The notes under the pieces were generated by a model. The model did not search any database, was not told where the DNA came from, and was given only the letters and a program-made list of their open reading frames with translations. Shown in pieces: positions 25,894-35,815 of a stretch of 64,000 bases of DNA. The position numbers and the translations under genes are program-made. This DNA comes from Mesorhizobium sp. 113-3-3 (GTDB lineage: Bacteria; Pseudomonadota; Alphaproteobacteria; Rhizobiales; Rhizobiaceae), in contig NZ_AP023245.1 of the NCBI RefSeq assembly GCF_016756495.1, positions 1 to 64,000 of the forward strand, in the 5' to 3' direction. How positions within the stretch are numbered: the first letter of the stretch is position 1; every line of letters begins with the position of its first letter.

Positions 25894-26222
25894 TCAGCCT
25901 CCTTGCACGCTGCCACCGCCACCTGGCCGCGGGGGCCACCGCCCTTGCCGTCAATCTTCTGGTCGCGTCGAGCGCCCATGCGTCAGGCTCCTCGATGCCG
26001 TGGGAACAGCCGCTCGAAAAGATCCTTCAGTCGGTCGAGGGACCGGTCTCCAAGATCATGGCCGTCATCATCATCATCGTCACCGGCCTGACGCTGGCCT
26101 TCGGCGACAGTTCGGGCGGCTTCAGGCGGCTCATCCAGATCGTTTTTGGCCTTTCGATCGCCTTTGCGGCGTCGAGTTTCTTCCTGTCGTTCTTCTCGTT
26201 CGGAGGCGGAGCGTTGATCTGA
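25890..26222 (+). CDS. trbC: TrbC, conjugative pilin precursor
   Basis: A 110-residue prepilin. A signal peptide (about 1-33, ending near SSAHASG) is followed by a mature part with two hydrophobic segments (IMAVIIIIVTGLTLAFG and IVFGLSIAFAASSFFLSFF). In RP4 the protein is trimmed and cyclised by TraF, which is encoded here at 1445-1990. It overlaps trbB by 4 bases and trbD by one. Confidence 0.92.
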   Translation: MISLLARCHRHLAAGATALAVNLLVASSAHASGSSMPWEQPLEKILQSVEGPVSKIMAVIIIIVTGLTLAFGDSSGGFRRLIQIVFGLSIAFAASSFFLSFFSFGGGALI

Positions 26223-26503
26223 TGACAGCCGCTCTTGAACAACTCGACGCGGTGCCGGGGTGGATGGTGCCCGTCCACCGGGCGCTGACCGAGCAGATCC
26301 TGCTTGGGGGCGCCCCGCGCGGGATCGCGATCCTCAATGGCACGCTGGCAGGCGCCGTCGGTCTTGGGCTGCGGCTCTGGCTGGTCGGCCTCCTCATCTG
26401 GGCAATGGGACATCTCATGGCCGTATGGGCCGCCAGGCGCGATCCGCTGTTTTTCGAGGTTGGGCGCCGGCACCTGCGGCTCCCTGGGCATCTGTCGGTT
26501 TGA
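26222..26503 (+). CDS. trbD: TrbD, VirB3-like inner-membrane protein
   Basis: A 93-residue VirB3-type component. The N-terminus VPVHRALTEQILLGGAPR is family-typical and a hydrophobic stretch spans about 38-70. I placed the start at ATG 26222, which overlaps the trbC stop (TGATG). It sits between the pilin and the TrbE ATPase as in all trb operons. Confidence 0.9.
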   Translation: MTAALEQLDAVPGWMVPVHRALTEQILLGGAPRGIAILNGTLAGAVGLGLRLWLVGLLIWAMGHLMAVWAARRDPLFFEVGRRHLRLPGHLSV

Positions 26504-26513
26504 GGGCGGCGCC

Positions 26514-28964
26514 ATGATGAGCCTTGCCGAATACCGCCGCACCGCCGCTCGCCTTGCCGACTATCTGCCCTGGGCAGCGCTCGTCGCGCCGGGCGTCGTG
26601 CTCAACAAGGACGGCAGTTTTCAGCGCACCGCGCGGTTTCGCGGACCCGATCTCGACTCCGCCGTCGCAGCCGAGCTTGTTGCGGTGGCATCGCGCATCA
26701 ACAATGCCTTTCGTCGCCTTGGCTCGGGCTGGAGCATCTTCGTTGAAGCGCAGCGGCACGAAGCGGCTCCTTATCCCGAAAGCAAGTTTCCCAATGCGGC
26801 CTCCAGCCTGCTCGATGCCGAGCGCAAAGCTGATTTCGACGAGGAGGGGGTTCATTTCGTATCGAGCTACTTTCTCACATTTCTGTTTTTGCCAGCGCCC
26901 GAAGACGCCACACGCGCCGAGGGGTGGCTTTATGAGGGTCGCGACCAGTCGGACGCGGATCCGGGCGAGATCGTGCGCGCCTTCGTCGACCGGACAGAGC
27001 GCGTGCTGTCCCTGCTCGACGGGTTCATGCCGGAATGCCATTGGCTCGATGACGGCGAAACGCTGACCTACCTGCATTCGACGATCTCGACCAAATGCCA
27101 TAAGGTGCGCGTCCCCGAGACGCCGATCTATCTCGATGCGCTGCTGGCCGATGAACCGCTCGCCGGCGGGCTCGAGCCTCGACTTCGCGACAAGCATCTA
27201 CGCGTGCTCTCGATTGTCGGCTTCCCGACCGCCACGACACCCGGCCTGCTTGATGACCTCAATCGGCTGGCCTTCCCCTACCGCTGGTCGACCCGCGCGA
27301 TCCTGCTCGACAAGGTCGACGCTGTCCGCCTGTTGACCAGGATAAGGCGGCAATGGTTTGCGAAGCGCAAGAGCATCGCCTCGATCCTCAAGGAGGTGAT
27401 GACCAACGAAGCGTCAGCCCTCCTCGACACCGACGCCGCCAACAAGGCGGCCGACGCCGACACGGCGTTGCAGGAGCTCGGCGCCGACATGGCCGGCATG
27501 GCCTATGTCACCGCGACCGTCGCCATATGGGATAGCGACCCGCGCGTGGCCGACGAGAAATTGCGGCTTGTCGAGAAGGTCATCCAGGGCCGCGACTTCA
27601 CGGCGATTGCCGAGACCGTCAACGCCGTCGACGCCTGGCTCGGTTCCTTGCCCGGGCACGCCTATGCCAATGTCCGTCAGCCTCCCATCTCAACGCTCAA
27701 TCTCGCCCACATGATGCCCCTTTCCGCCGTGTGGGCGGGGCCGGAACGGGACGAGCATCTGGTCAGTCCTCCCTTGCTTTACGGCAAGACCGAAGGCTCG
27801 ACCCCGTTCCGGTTGGTCCTTCATGTCGGCGATGTCGGTCATACGCTGGTCGTCGGCCCCACTGGCGCTGGCAAGTCGGTGCTGCTCGCGCTGATGGCGC
27901 TCCAGTTCTGCCGCTACCGCGACGCTCAGATCTTCGCCTTCGACTTCGGCGGCTCTATCCGCGCCGCTGCGCTCGCCATGGGTGGCGACTGGCACGATCT
28001 CGGGGGGCACCTCACCGAAGGCGTGGACGCCTCCGTTTCGCTTCAGCCGCTCGCCCGGGTTCATGACACATGCGAGCGCGCCTGGGCGGCTGACTGGATC
28101 GTCGCGATCCTGATGCGCGAGGGCATCCAGATCACCCCGGACGCAAAGGAGCATATCTGGGCCGCGCTGACGTCGCTTGCCTCGGCTCCCGTCGAGGAAC
28201 GCACAATCACCGGGCTCAGTGTGCTCTTGCAAGCCAATGACCTGAAACAGGCATTGCGCCCGTACTGTGTCGGAGGCGCTCACGGCCGATTGCTCGATGC
28301 CGAGGCCGAACACCTCGGCCAGGCATCCGTGCAGGCCTTCGAGATCGAAGGACTGGTGGGCACGCAAGCCGCGCCGGCTGTCCTGTCCTATCTGTTCCAC
28401 CGCATCGGCGATCGGCTCGACGGGCGTCCAACGCTGCTGATCATCGACGAAGGCTGGCTTGCCCTCGACGACGAGGGGTTTGCCGGGCAGTTGCGCGAGT
28501 GGCTGAAGACCCTGCGCAAGAAGAACGCCAGCGTCGTCTTCGCCACCCAGTCACTTGCCGATATCGACAATTCGACGATTGCGCCGGCGATCATCGAAAG
28601 CTGTCCAACTCGGCTGCTGTTGCCCAATGAGCGCGCGGTTGAGCCGCAGATCACCGCCATCTATCGGCGCTTCGGCCTGAACGACCGCCAGATCGAAATC
28701 CTGGCACGAGCGACACCCAAGCGCGATTACTACTGCCAGTCCCGCCGCGGCAACCGTCTCTTCGAGCTTGGCCTGTCCGAGGTCGGGCTGGCACTTTGCG
28801 CCGCGTCCTCGAAGAGCGATCAGACCCTGATCGGCAGCATCATCGCCGAGCATGGCCGCCACGGCTTCCTAGCGGCCTGGCTGCGTGCCCGTGACGTCGG
28901 CTGGGCCGCCGACCTCATTCCCGACCTGACCCTTGCCGAACCTGAAAAGGATCCGCAACCATGA
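26514..28964 (+). CDS. trbE: TrbE, VirB4-type ATPase
   Basis: An 816-residue VirB4-class ATPase, full length. Walker A is GPTGAGKSVLLALMALQF (about 449-466) and Walker B is PTLLIIDEGWLAL. The N-terminal CagE/TrbE domain covers about 180-400. The start is ATG 26514 (or 26517), with GAGGGCGG upstream. It overlaps trbJ by 4 bases. Confidence 0.94.
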   Translation: MMSLAEYRRTAARLADYLPWAALVAPGVVLNKDGSFQRTARFRGPDLDSAVAAELVAVASRINNAFRRLGSGWSIFVEAQRHEAAPYPESKFPNAASSLLDAERKADFDEEGVHFVSSYFLTFLFLPAPEDATRAEGWLYEGRDQSDADPGEIVRAFVDRTERVLSLLDGFMPECHWLDDGETLTYLHSTISTKCHKVRVPETPIYLDALLADEPLAGGLEPRLRDKHLRVLSIVGFPTATTPGLLDDLNRLAFPYRWSTRAILLDKVDAVRLLTRIRRQWFAKRKSIASILKEVMTNEASALLDTDAANKAADADTALQELGADMAGMAYVTATVAIWDSDPRVADEKLRLVEKVIQGRDFTAIAETVNAVDAWLGSLPGHAYANVRQPPISTLNLAHMMPLSAVWAGPERDEHLVSPPLLYGKTEGSTPFRLVLHVGDVGHTLVVGPTGAGKSVLLALMALQFCRYRDAQIFAFDFGGSIRAAALAMGGDWHDLGGHLTEGVDASVSLQPLARVHDTCERAWAADWIVAILMREGIQITPDAKEHIWAALTSLASAPVEERTITGLSVLLQANDLKQALRPYCVGGAHGRLLDAEAEHLGQASVQAFEIEGLVGTQAAPAVLSYLFHRIGDRLDGRPTLLIIDEGWLALDDEGFAGQLREWLKTLRKKNASVVFATQSLADIDNSTIAPAIIESCPTRLLLPNERAVEPQITAIYRRFGLNDRQIEILARATPKRDYYCQSRRGNRLFELGLSEVGLALCAASSKSDQTLIGSIIAEHGRHGFLAAWLRARDVGWAADLIPDLTLAEPEKDPQP

Positions 28965-29719
28965 CTGTTCATCAAAGCCGCCCACGCGCCATCTTTCTGG
29001 TCGCGGCGATGCTCGCCGCGCCGGCCGCCATCTCACCGATGATGACTGCGCCAGCTTATGCCCTCATCGTGTTTGATCCATCGAACTATTCCCAGAATGT
29101 TCTGACGGCCGCGCGTTCGCTGCAGCAGATCACAAACCAGATCACCTCGCTGCAGAACCAGGCCCAGATGCTGATCAACCAGGCGCGCAACTTGGCGAGC
29201 CTGCCTTTATCCTCGCTACAGCAACTGCAACAGTCAGTGCAACGCACGCAACAGCTTCTCGGCCAAGCACAAAACATCGCCTTCGACGTCCAGCAGGTCG
29301 ACAAGGCCTTCCAGCAGCAATACGGCAGCGTCTCGCTCTCTGCTTCCGACCAGCAGCTCGTCACGGACGCGCGCTCGCGCTGGCAAAACACGGTGGGCGG
29401 CCTTCAGGACGCCATGCGCGTCCAGGCCGGTGTGGTTGGAAACATCGAGACCGGCCGGGCGCAGATGTCGGCGCTGGTCGGCGCCAGCCAATCGGCGACC
29501 GGAGCGCTGCAGGCGACGCAAGCTGGCAATCAGCTTCTCGCGCTCCAGGGCCAGCAGCTCGCGGATCTGACCGCTGTGGTCGCTGCCAACGGCCGCGCAC
29601 AGGCTCTGACTGAGGCCGAACGGGCTGCCGCGGTCGATCAGGGACGCGAGCAGCGGCGCCGCTTCCTGGCGCCAGGCTCCGGCTACGAGGCCGGCTCGGT
29701 CCAGATGTTCAACCGCTGA
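28961..29719 (+). CDS. trbJ: TrbJ, VirB5-like periplasmic mating-pair protein
   Basis: A 252-residue exported protein with a signal peptide (about 1-36, ending near APAYA) and a long glutamine-rich coiled coil (about 45-110: LQQITNQITSLQNQAQMLINQ and onward). VirB5-like proteins help assemble the pilus tip. Its position between trbE and trbL is conserved. Confidence 0.92.
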   Translation: MTVHQSRPRAIFLVAAMLAAPAAISPMMTAPAYALIVFDPSNYSQNVLTAARSLQQITNQITSLQNQAQMLINQARNLASLPLSSLQQLQQSVQRTQQLLGQAQNIAFDVQQVDKAFQQQYGSVSLSASDQQLVTDARSRWQNTVGGLQDAMRVQAGVVGNIETGRAQMSALVGASQSATGALQATQAGNQLLALQGQQLADLTAVVAANGRAQALTEAERAAAVDQGREQRRRFLAPGSGYEAGSVQMFNR

Positions 29720-29724
29720 GGTCG

Positions 29725-30048
29725 ATGGCCATGGACGGCAAAACGCTCGCTCGCACGGTGGCTGTCATCTTTGTCGCGGCCGCCGTCACGGCGGCCGCGC
29801 TCGGTATGAGCCGGAAGGAGAACAAGCAGGCGGGCGAGGGCGCGCACACAAGCGCAGGCTTCATGCCGAACCCGCTTCACGACGGTCTGCGCCGCTGCCA
29901 GGTCCTCGGCGAGGCTGCGCTGCGTGACGATGGATGTGCGCGGCTGTGGGCCAAACAGCGCGATCGCTTCCTCGGTCTCAACGAGCCATCGGGGCGTTCG
30001 ATAGGCGAGCCGGACGCGCCAGATGCTGCCCTGCACGAGGCCCGATAG
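29725..30048 (+). CDS. TrbK-alt, putative entry-exclusion protein
   Basis: A 107-residue protein with an N-terminal membrane segment (about 10-30) and a short periplasmic domain with a conserved cysteine pair region (RRCQVLGEAALRDDGCARLWA). This matches the TrbK-alt type found in alphaproteobacterial trb operons; RP4 TrbK is a lipoprotein, but no lipobox is seen here. The start could be 29725 or 29731. Exclusion of related elements is a family-level inference. Confidence 0.8.
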   Translation: MAMDGKTLARTVAVIFVAAAVTAAALGMSRKENKQAGEGAHTSAGFMPNPLHDGLRRCQVLGEAALRDDGCARLWAKQRDRFLGLNEPSGRSIGEPDAPDAALHEAR

Positions 30049-30050
30049 AC

Positions 30051-31421
30051 ATGGGCAATACCGGTGTCATCGACCAATTCCTGGCCACTTTCACCCGCTA
30101 CATCGACAGCGGTTTCGGCTTGCTCGGCGGCGAGGTCGCCTTCGTCGCCACCACGCTGATTGTCATCGACGTGACGCTCGCCGCGCTCTTCTGGAGCTGG
30201 GGCGCTGATGACGACATTCTTGCGCGGCTCGTCAAGAAGACGCTCTTCGTCGGTGTCTTCGCCTATCTGATATCCAACTGGAACGGTCTCGCTCAAATCG
30301 TATTCGAGAGTTTCTCCGGTCTTGGTCTGAAGGCGAGTGGAACCGGTTTCTCGGCACAGGACCTGCTGCACCCCGGCAAGGTGGCGCAAACCGGTCTCGA
30401 TGCGGGACGACCATTGCTTGAGGCGATCTCCGGTTTGATGGGCTACGTCTCCTTCTTTGAAAACTTCATCCAGATCGCTTGCCTGCTCTTTGCCTGGGCG
30501 CTTGTCCTGCTCGCCTTCTTCATCTTGGCGGTCCAGCTCTTTGTGACGCTGATCGAGTTCAAGCTGGCGACGCTGGCCGGCTTCGTGCTGATCCCCTTCG
30601 GCCTCTTCGGCAAGACTGCCTTCATGGCCGAGCGCGTGCTCGGCAATGTCATCTCGTCCGGCATCAAGGTTCTGGTGCTTGCCGTCGTCATCGGCATCGG
30701 ATCGACGCTGTTCGGTGAATTCACCCAAGGCTTCGGCGGTGAGAGCCCCACCATCGACCAGGCCATGGCGATCGTATTGGCGGCGCTGTCGCTGCTTGGC
30801 CTCGGCATCTTCGGTCCCGGCATCGCCAACGGCCTCGTCGCGGGTGGACCGCAGCTTGGGGCCGGCGCGGCCGTTGGCACTGGCCTTGCCGCGGGCGGCA
30901 TGGCCGTTGGGGGCCATGGCGCAGCCGGCCTGGCGGCGCGAGGTGGGACAGCCGCAGTCGCGGGCGCAATGTCAGCCGCGCGTGGCGTCACGTCACTCGC
31001 TGGCGGCGCCTCGGCCGCTTATACGCTTGGCGCCGCCGGCCAGGCTGGCGCGGCAGGCATCGCCTCCGGTTTGGGCGGCATTGCGCGTGCTGGCGCTGCG
31101 GCAGCCTCTTCCCCCCTCAGGCGCGCCGCCGCAAATACAGGTCAATCGCTCAAGTCCAGCTTCGCCTCCGGCGCCAGTTCGGCCGCTGAAATCACTGGCG
31201 GTTCGTCGACCATGGGAACGATCGGTGGTGCCGCGGTGTCAACTGATGCTCCTGCGTCGGGCGCGGGCAAGCCATCGAGCGCTCAAGGGCAGCCGGAATG
31301 GGCCAGACGCTTGCAGCGCTCCCAACGCCTCTCTCATGGCGCCCAGACCGCCGCCCACGCGGTACGCGCCGGCGACAGCCATGGCGGCGGAGCTTCGATT
31401 TCTCTTTCTGAAGGCGAATGA
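30051..31421 (+). CDS. trbL: TrbL, VirB6-like polytopic membrane protein
   Basis: A 456-residue inner-membrane channel protein with six or more hydrophobic segments over about residues 20-265 and a long Ala/Gly-rich C-terminal tail (about 270-400). I chose ATG 30051, 2 bases after the trbK stop; the frame is open further 5'. trbF follows after 3 bases. Confidence 0.92.
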   Translation: MGNTGVIDQFLATFTRYIDSGFGLLGGEVAFVATTLIVIDVTLAALFWSWGADDDILARLVKKTLFVGVFAYLISNWNGLAQIVFESFSGLGLKASGTGFSAQDLLHPGKVAQTGLDAGRPLLEAISGLMGYVSFFENFIQIACLLFAWALVLLAFFILAVQLFVTLIEFKLATLAGFVLIPFGLFGKTAFMAERVLGNVISSGIKVLVLAVVIGIGSTLFGEFTQGFGGESPTIDQAMAIVLAALSLLGLGIFGPGIANGLVAGGPQLGAGAAVGTGLAAGGMAVGGHGAAGLAARGGTAAVAGAMSAARGVTSLAGGASAAYTLGAAGQAGAAGIASGLGGIARAGAAAASSPLRRAAANTGQSLKSSFASGASSAAEITGGSSTMGTIGGAAVSTDAPASGAGKPSSAQGQPEWARRLQRSQRLSHGAQTAAHAVRAGDSHGGGASISLSEGE

Positions 31422-31424
31422 TCC

Positions 31425-32114
31425 ATGAACATCTTCAGGCGACCCGACGTCCACTACGGCAAGACCCCACGACCGGAAACCCCCTATCAAAAGGCGGAGC
31501 AGATCTGGGATGAACGCATCGGCTCTGCGCGAGTGCAGGCACGCAACTGGCGCGCCATGGCGTTCGGGTCGCTCATCTTGTCGGCAGGCCTTTCCACGTC
31601 ACTGGTCTGGCAACTGGGCCGCGGTACCGTCGTGCCCTGGGTCGTGCAGGTCGATACGCTGGGCCAGGTTCAAGCGGCCGCGCCGGCGATCGCGGATTAT
31701 AAGCCGACCGATCCTCAGATAGCGTGGCATCTCGCGCGCTTTGTCGAGCAGGTGCGCTCCATCCCCGCCGATCCGATCATCCTGCGCCAGGACTGGCTGC
31801 GCGCCTATGATTGGACCACCGACCAGGGCGCCGCAGCGCTCAACGACTATGCTCGCGCCAACGATCCCTTCTCCAGGGTCGGCAAGCAGCAGGTCGCGGT
31901 GGATATTTCTTCGGTCATCAGGGCTTCACCGGGCTCCTTTCGCGTCGCCTGGATCGAGCACCATTACGAAAACGGACAGCTTTCCGGCACCGAGCGCTGG
32001 ACCGCCATCCTGACGATCGTGACACAGATGCCAAACGACGCCGAACGTCTTCGCGCCAATCCGCTCGGCATCTACGTCAACGCCATCAACTGGTCCCGGG
32101 AGATGAGCCAATGA
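31425..32114 (+). CDS. trbF: TrbF, VirB8-like protein
   Basis: A 229-residue bitopic membrane protein: a cytoplasmic N-terminus of about 40 residues (FRRPDVHYGKTPRPETPYQKAEQ is TrbF-typical), one transmembrane segment (about 45-65) and a VirB8-like periplasmic domain. It overlaps trbG by 4 bases. Confidence 0.93.
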   Translation: MNIFRRPDVHYGKTPRPETPYQKAEQIWDERIGSARVQARNWRAMAFGSLILSAGLSTSLVWQLGRGTVVPWVVQVDTLGQVQAAAPAIADYKPTDPQIAWHLARFVEQVRSIPADPIILRQDWLRAYDWTTDQGAAALNDYARANDPFSRVGKQQVAVDISSVIRASPGSFRVAWIEHHYENGQLSGTERWTAILTIVTQMPNDAERLRANPLGIYVNAINWSREMSQ

Positions 32115-33166
32115 ACCTGCCATTGTCTGTCATCGCCACTCCGGCTTTGACAAGGTCGGCGTTTGCCATGGTGTTGCTATCCGGCTCCATACTTGCCGGT
32201 TGCGCCACACCGCACAAACCACCTCAGATCTTCTATGATGCCTACGTGCCGCCTTTGCCCGCCGCTCCGGTAGCCGCGCTCGATGAAAGGCCAAAGCCGC
32301 TGCACGTTCCACCAGCGTGGGTCCCGGCCCGTGGCGGTGTCGCCGGCAGCACGCCGGTGGCGCGCGTCGAGAACGCCAACGCGGCGGCGCGCGTCCAGCC
32401 GCGTCGTGAGGGCTATTACAACGCCATCCAGATTTATCCCTGGAGCGAAGGGGCACTCTATCAGGTCTATGCCGCTCCAGGACAGATAACGGACATCGCG
32501 CTTGAGCCTGGCGAAAGCCTGACCGGCGAAGGTCCGATCGCGGCGGGCGACACCGCGCGCTGGATCATCGGTGACACCGAAAGCGGAGCGGGCGTCGCCA
32601 GGCGCGTCCATGTGCTGGTCAAGCCTTTGCGCTCGGACATCAACACCAATCTCGTCATCACCACCGACCGGCGCAGCTACATGATCGAGCTCCGATCGGG
32701 CGAGAAGCCGTATATGCCAGCCGTGTCATGGGCCTATCCCCCTCCGCCGGCGGGACAAGCGCGGGCGATCCCCGCGACACCGGTGATTCCCGCCATCGCC
32801 GCTCGCAACTACCGCTATGGTCTCACCGGCGACGCGCCCCCCTGGAGGCCCGTCAGCGTCTACGACGACGGCAGGCGGGTCTATGTCGAGTTTCCAGGCG
32901 GGATCGTGCAAGGCGAGATGCCGCCCATCTTCGTCATCGGCCCGGACGGCGAGGCCGAGATCGCCAACAGCCGCGTCTACCAGAACACCCTGATCGTCGA
33001 CCGTCTCTTTGGCGCGGCGGAATTGCGGCTTGGCAGTGGCAAGCGGCAACAGACCGTCAGGATCGTCCGCGCCGATGCCACGCGGAGAGGTCTGTGGATG
33101 TCAGGCATCAACGTGGCGCCGAATGCAAAGAACGCATTTCGTCAACGGGGAGGGGAGCACTCGTGA
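32111..33166 (+). CDS. trbG: TrbG, VirB9-like outer-membrane complex protein
   Basis: A 351-residue VirB9 homologue with a lipoprotein signal (LSGSILAGCAT, lipobox cysteine at about residue 34). The N-terminal VirB9 domain (about 115-200, with GAGVARRVHVLVKPL) is followed by the C-terminal domain (about 255-345, YDDGRRVYVEFP). I placed the start at ATG 32111, overlapping trbF; the frame is open further 5'. Confidence 0.92.
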   Translation: MNLPLSVIATPALTRSAFAMVLLSGSILAGCATPHKPPQIFYDAYVPPLPAAPVAALDERPKPLHVPPAWVPARGGVAGSTPVARVENANAAARVQPRREGYYNAIQIYPWSEGALYQVYAAPGQITDIALEPGESLTGEGPIAAGDTARWIIGDTESGAGVARRVHVLVKPLRSDINTNLVITTDRRSYMIELRSGEKPYMPAVSWAYPPPPAGQARAIPATPVIPAIAARNYRYGLTGDAPPWRPVSVYDDGRRVYVEFPGGIVQGEMPPIFVIGPDGEAEIANSRVYQNTLIVDRLFGAAELRLGSGKRQQTVRIVRADATRRGLWMSGINVAPNAKNAFRQRGGEHS

Positions 33167-34320
33167 GCGAGAAGGAAATCCCGGCTGTTCCCATGCAGCT
33201 TCGCGCCGATCCGCCGCGCGTCACGCGCCTGTCCCGCAAGGTGCTCGCCGGCATCGGCTTATGTGCATCGCTTGGCGTCGGCGGCGCGCTGGTCTACGCG
33301 CTTCAGACGCGTGAAACCGGCAGGCATGGCGACGAGCTCTATTCGACGTCCAACAGGCAGCCCGCCGACGGACTGGCCAGCCTGCCGCGCGACTATACCG
33401 GTCCCGTTCTTGGGCCGCCGCTGCCTGGCGATCTTGGCCGGCCGATGCTTGATGCCCAGAACAAGGGACAGCCCGTCGTGCCGCCAACGATCGCGACACC
33501 CATGGTCGATGAGGCGGAACAGCGCCGGCGGACCGAAGAGGAGGCGGCCCGAACCTCGCGTGTCTTCTTCCAGACAGGGCAGTCAACCGCGGCGATGGCC
33601 GAAACCCCGCCCGGAGGAACTTCCCCGCCTAACCTTGGCGGCCCCGACCTTGCCGGTCAGATCGGCCAGTCGACCACGCAGGACCGCCAGCTCGGCTTTC
33701 TGAATGCGGCCGCTGATCGGCGCACCGTGGCGCCGGATCGCGTCTCGCCGCCGGTATCGCCCTATGTGCTTCAGGCAGGGGCCGTCATCCCGGCGGCCCT
33801 CATCACCGGTATCCGTTCCGATCTGCCCGGTCAGATCACCGCCCAGGTGACCGAAAATGTCTATGACAGTCCCACGGGTCGTTCGCTGCTGATCCCGCAA
33901 GGCACGCGTGTCATTGGCCAATACGACAACGGCGTCGGCTTCGACCAGCGGCGCGTGCTGCTTGTCTGGAGCAGGCTGGTCTTTCCCAACGGACGTTCCA
34001 TTGTTCTTGAACGCCAGCCTGGCACTGACACCCAAGGCTATGCCGGCCTTGAGGACGGCGTCGACTACGATTGGGCCGACCTGTTCAAGGCGGCCGCACT
34101 CACCACCATCCTCAGTGTCGGCGCGGAGGCCGGCTCGTCCGGCCAGGAAAGTGACATCGTGCGCGCCTTACGCGGCGGCGCCTCCGACAGCCTCAGCCAG
34201 GTGGGCCAGCAGATCGTCCAGCGCCAACTCAACATCGCACCGACGCTGACGATACGGCCGGGCGTCAATGTGCGTGTCGTCGTTACGCGCGATCTCGTGC
34301 TCGAACCCTACGGAGGCTGA
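33163..34320 (+). CDS. trbI: TrbI, VirB10-like protein
   Basis: A 385-residue VirB10 homologue. It has a GTG start overlapping the trbG stop (GTGA), one inner-membrane segment at about 25-45, a proline-rich periplasmic linker and the conserved C-terminal domain (about 195-385: YVLQAGAVIPAALITGIRSD, LLIPQGTRVIGQYD). It completes the outer-membrane core complex with TrbG. Confidence 0.94.
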   Translation: MSEKEIPAVPMQLRADPPRVTRLSRKVLAGIGLCASLGVGGALVYALQTRETGRHGDELYSTSNRQPADGLASLPRDYTGPVLGPPLPGDLGRPMLDAQNKGQPVVPPTIATPMVDEAEQRRRTEEEAARTSRVFFQTGQSTAAMAETPPGGTSPPNLGGPDLAGQIGQSTTQDRQLGFLNAAADRRTVAPDRVSPPVSPYVLQAGAVIPAALITGIRSDLPGQITAQVTENVYDSPTGRSLLIPQGTRVIGQYDNGVGFDQRRVLLVWSRLVFPNGRSIVLERQPGTDTQGYAGLEDGVDYDWADLFKAAALTTILSVGAEAGSSGQESDIVRALRGGASDSLSQVGQQIVQRQLNIAPTLTIRPGVNVRVVVTRDLVLEPYGG

Positions 34321-34322
34321 AA

Positions 34323-34547
34323 ATGGCGAAGCTGAAACTCGGTCCGATTGCAGACGACAAGCCGGTTAAGGTCACAGTGGAACTGCCAGCGCCGCTGCAC
34401 CGCGATCTGTCCAGATATGCTGAGATCCTTGGCCGCGACGCGGGGCAGCCTTCCACGGATCCTGTTCGCCTGATTGTGCCCATGCTTGAGCGATTTATCG
34501 CGACGGATCGGGGCTTTGCCAGAGCCAAGCAGGAGCGGAAGGGTTGA
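34323..34547 (+). CDS. DUF2274 protein
   Basis: A 74-residue protein that ends the trb operon, 2 bases after trbI. It has the DUF2274 pattern (MAKLKLGPIADDKPVKVTVE, then DLSRYAEILGR and PMLERFIATDRGFARA), reminiscent of a ribbon-helix-helix DNA-binding fold. It is conserved at this place in alphaproteobacterial ICEs. A regulatory role is possible. Confidence 0.85.
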   Translation: MAKLKLGPIADDKPVKVTVELPAPLHRDLSRYAEILGRDAGQPSTDPVRLIVPMLERFIATDRGFARAKQERKG

Positions 34548-35074
34548 GGGTCACCTCGCCCCAAGGCTAAAACGAGCAATGCCAAAAGGCAGCACGGTTC
34601 ACTGCTCTGACCGGTTCTTCCCGGAGGCGGCCAACGACCTCGAGCGGAGGAGGCGAAGGCCATCGCCAGGAGCCTGCCGCTTGCATGGCCTCAGCGACCC
34701 GTTGTTCGGGCGGACTGCAGGCGATATCAAGCGACGGCAGCCGACCTGATCGGCCTGGAAAACTGGGCCGCCAAGCCTTAGTCCGGGCCGGCGCCGCGTG
34801 TAGAGAAAGAGGGCCATCCTTTGGCATGGACTATGCCCGAAACCCGGCAGACAGCAATCCCACACCATTTCCGTTATCTGCCGCACCCTTGAGGGGATGG
34901 CAGCTTAAGGAACTCGCAGATTGGACTTGGACGGCTGGAATGGGGCGCGAAGCCAAAGCGCAGCGAAGGCCGGTTGCGGAATGTCGGCTTTCGGCGAGCG
35001 AATTCTTAATAGCGGACGTTCACTGCAAACGCTGTCTCGCCGTTCAGGCTCGCACCTCTTTCTCCACTTCGATC
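34548..35074. other. Degenerate stretch after the trb operon
   Basis: About 530 bases in which no convincing gene was found. Reading frames through it are open by GC bias only and have no ribosome-binding sites. The LysR-type or other genes that often follow trb operons are absent. Confidence 0.4.
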
Positions 35075-35443
35075 ATGCGAATTAGCAAGCGTTCACCAGC
35101 GTTCGTGATGTGGCTGTGCATCGCCTCTTCCGCAGTCTTTGTATCCTATGCGCGGGTGTCGGCAACCCGGATCGTGACGCCGTTGGAGGCTTTGAGCGCC
35201 CCGGGCCGTACCGCCGGGCTGTTCATAGCGAGTGCTTTAGGCTCTCCGCCGAACTGGTGCTCGCTGGCACAGCTGGCCGATCTATTTCCGGCGGCCCCGG
35301 AACTTGATCATTCTCGGCCTCCAGTGGCGCGTGTCCCGGCTCGGAGCTTTGTCATGCCGCAGGAATTAGGCGATGGACACGGCGTGCTTGCGCCCTGTCC
35401 CCCGGGGGCGGTTGCCGGCTTTTCAGGTACCTCGCAAAAATAG
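35075..35443 (+). CDS. Possible small exported protein
   Basis: From ATG 35075 the frame gives a basic N-terminus followed by a hydrophobic segment (PAFVMWLCIASSAVFVSYA) that looks like a signal peptide or anchor, then about 100 residues of no known family. No clear ribosome-binding site precedes it, and its 3' end overlaps the zinc-ribbon gene on the other strand. I do not recognise it. Confidence 0.25.
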   Translation: MRISKRSPAFVMWLCIASSAVFVSYARVSATRIVTPLEALSAPGRTAGLFIASALGSPPNWCSLAQLADLFPAAPELDHSRPPVARVPARSFVMPQELGDGHGVLAPCPPGAVAGFSGTSQK

Positions 35444-35603
35444 ACAGCTTCTGCTCGTAGCCTATGCGCACCATTGCGTTGCACCCGAGGCATCTGAAGC
35501 TTCCGACTGTGCGGAGCCAGGAACCAAACCTCACCATGGGATGTGAACAGGCCGGACAGTTGAATTCCATCTGCACGTCGCTCAGTTCGTCGGATAAAGA
35601 CAT
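35352..35603 (-). CDS. Small zinc-ribbon protein
   Basis: An 83-residue protein with two Cys pairs (CPAC and CLGC, about residues 15-36) forming a likely zinc ribbon, with a basic tail. GGGAG lies 7 bases before ATG 35603, which I prefer over 35645. Small proteins of this kind are frequent in rhizobial accessory DNA. Function unknown. Confidence 0.6.
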   Translation of the reverse strand: MSLSDELSDVQMEFNCPACSHPMVRFGSWLRTVGSFRCLGCNAMVRIGYEQKLSIFARYLKSRQPPPGDRAQARRVHRLIPAA

Positions 35604-35815
35604 TTGTAGTCTCCCAACCGGTGCCCCACCGCCCGACTCAAGCAAGTAGGTCGCAATATGTTCCAGGGTGGGCCTTCTGGCTGATCGCGAACGGACTTCA
35701 GTCCTATCTAGCGAACCTATCTAGGCTCGGCAGGCCAAAACGGGCCTGACAATTCCAATATCGGAACTATTTTAGCAAAAGCTTATTTATCTGCCGGCTC
35801 GTGTGAGTTCCGTGC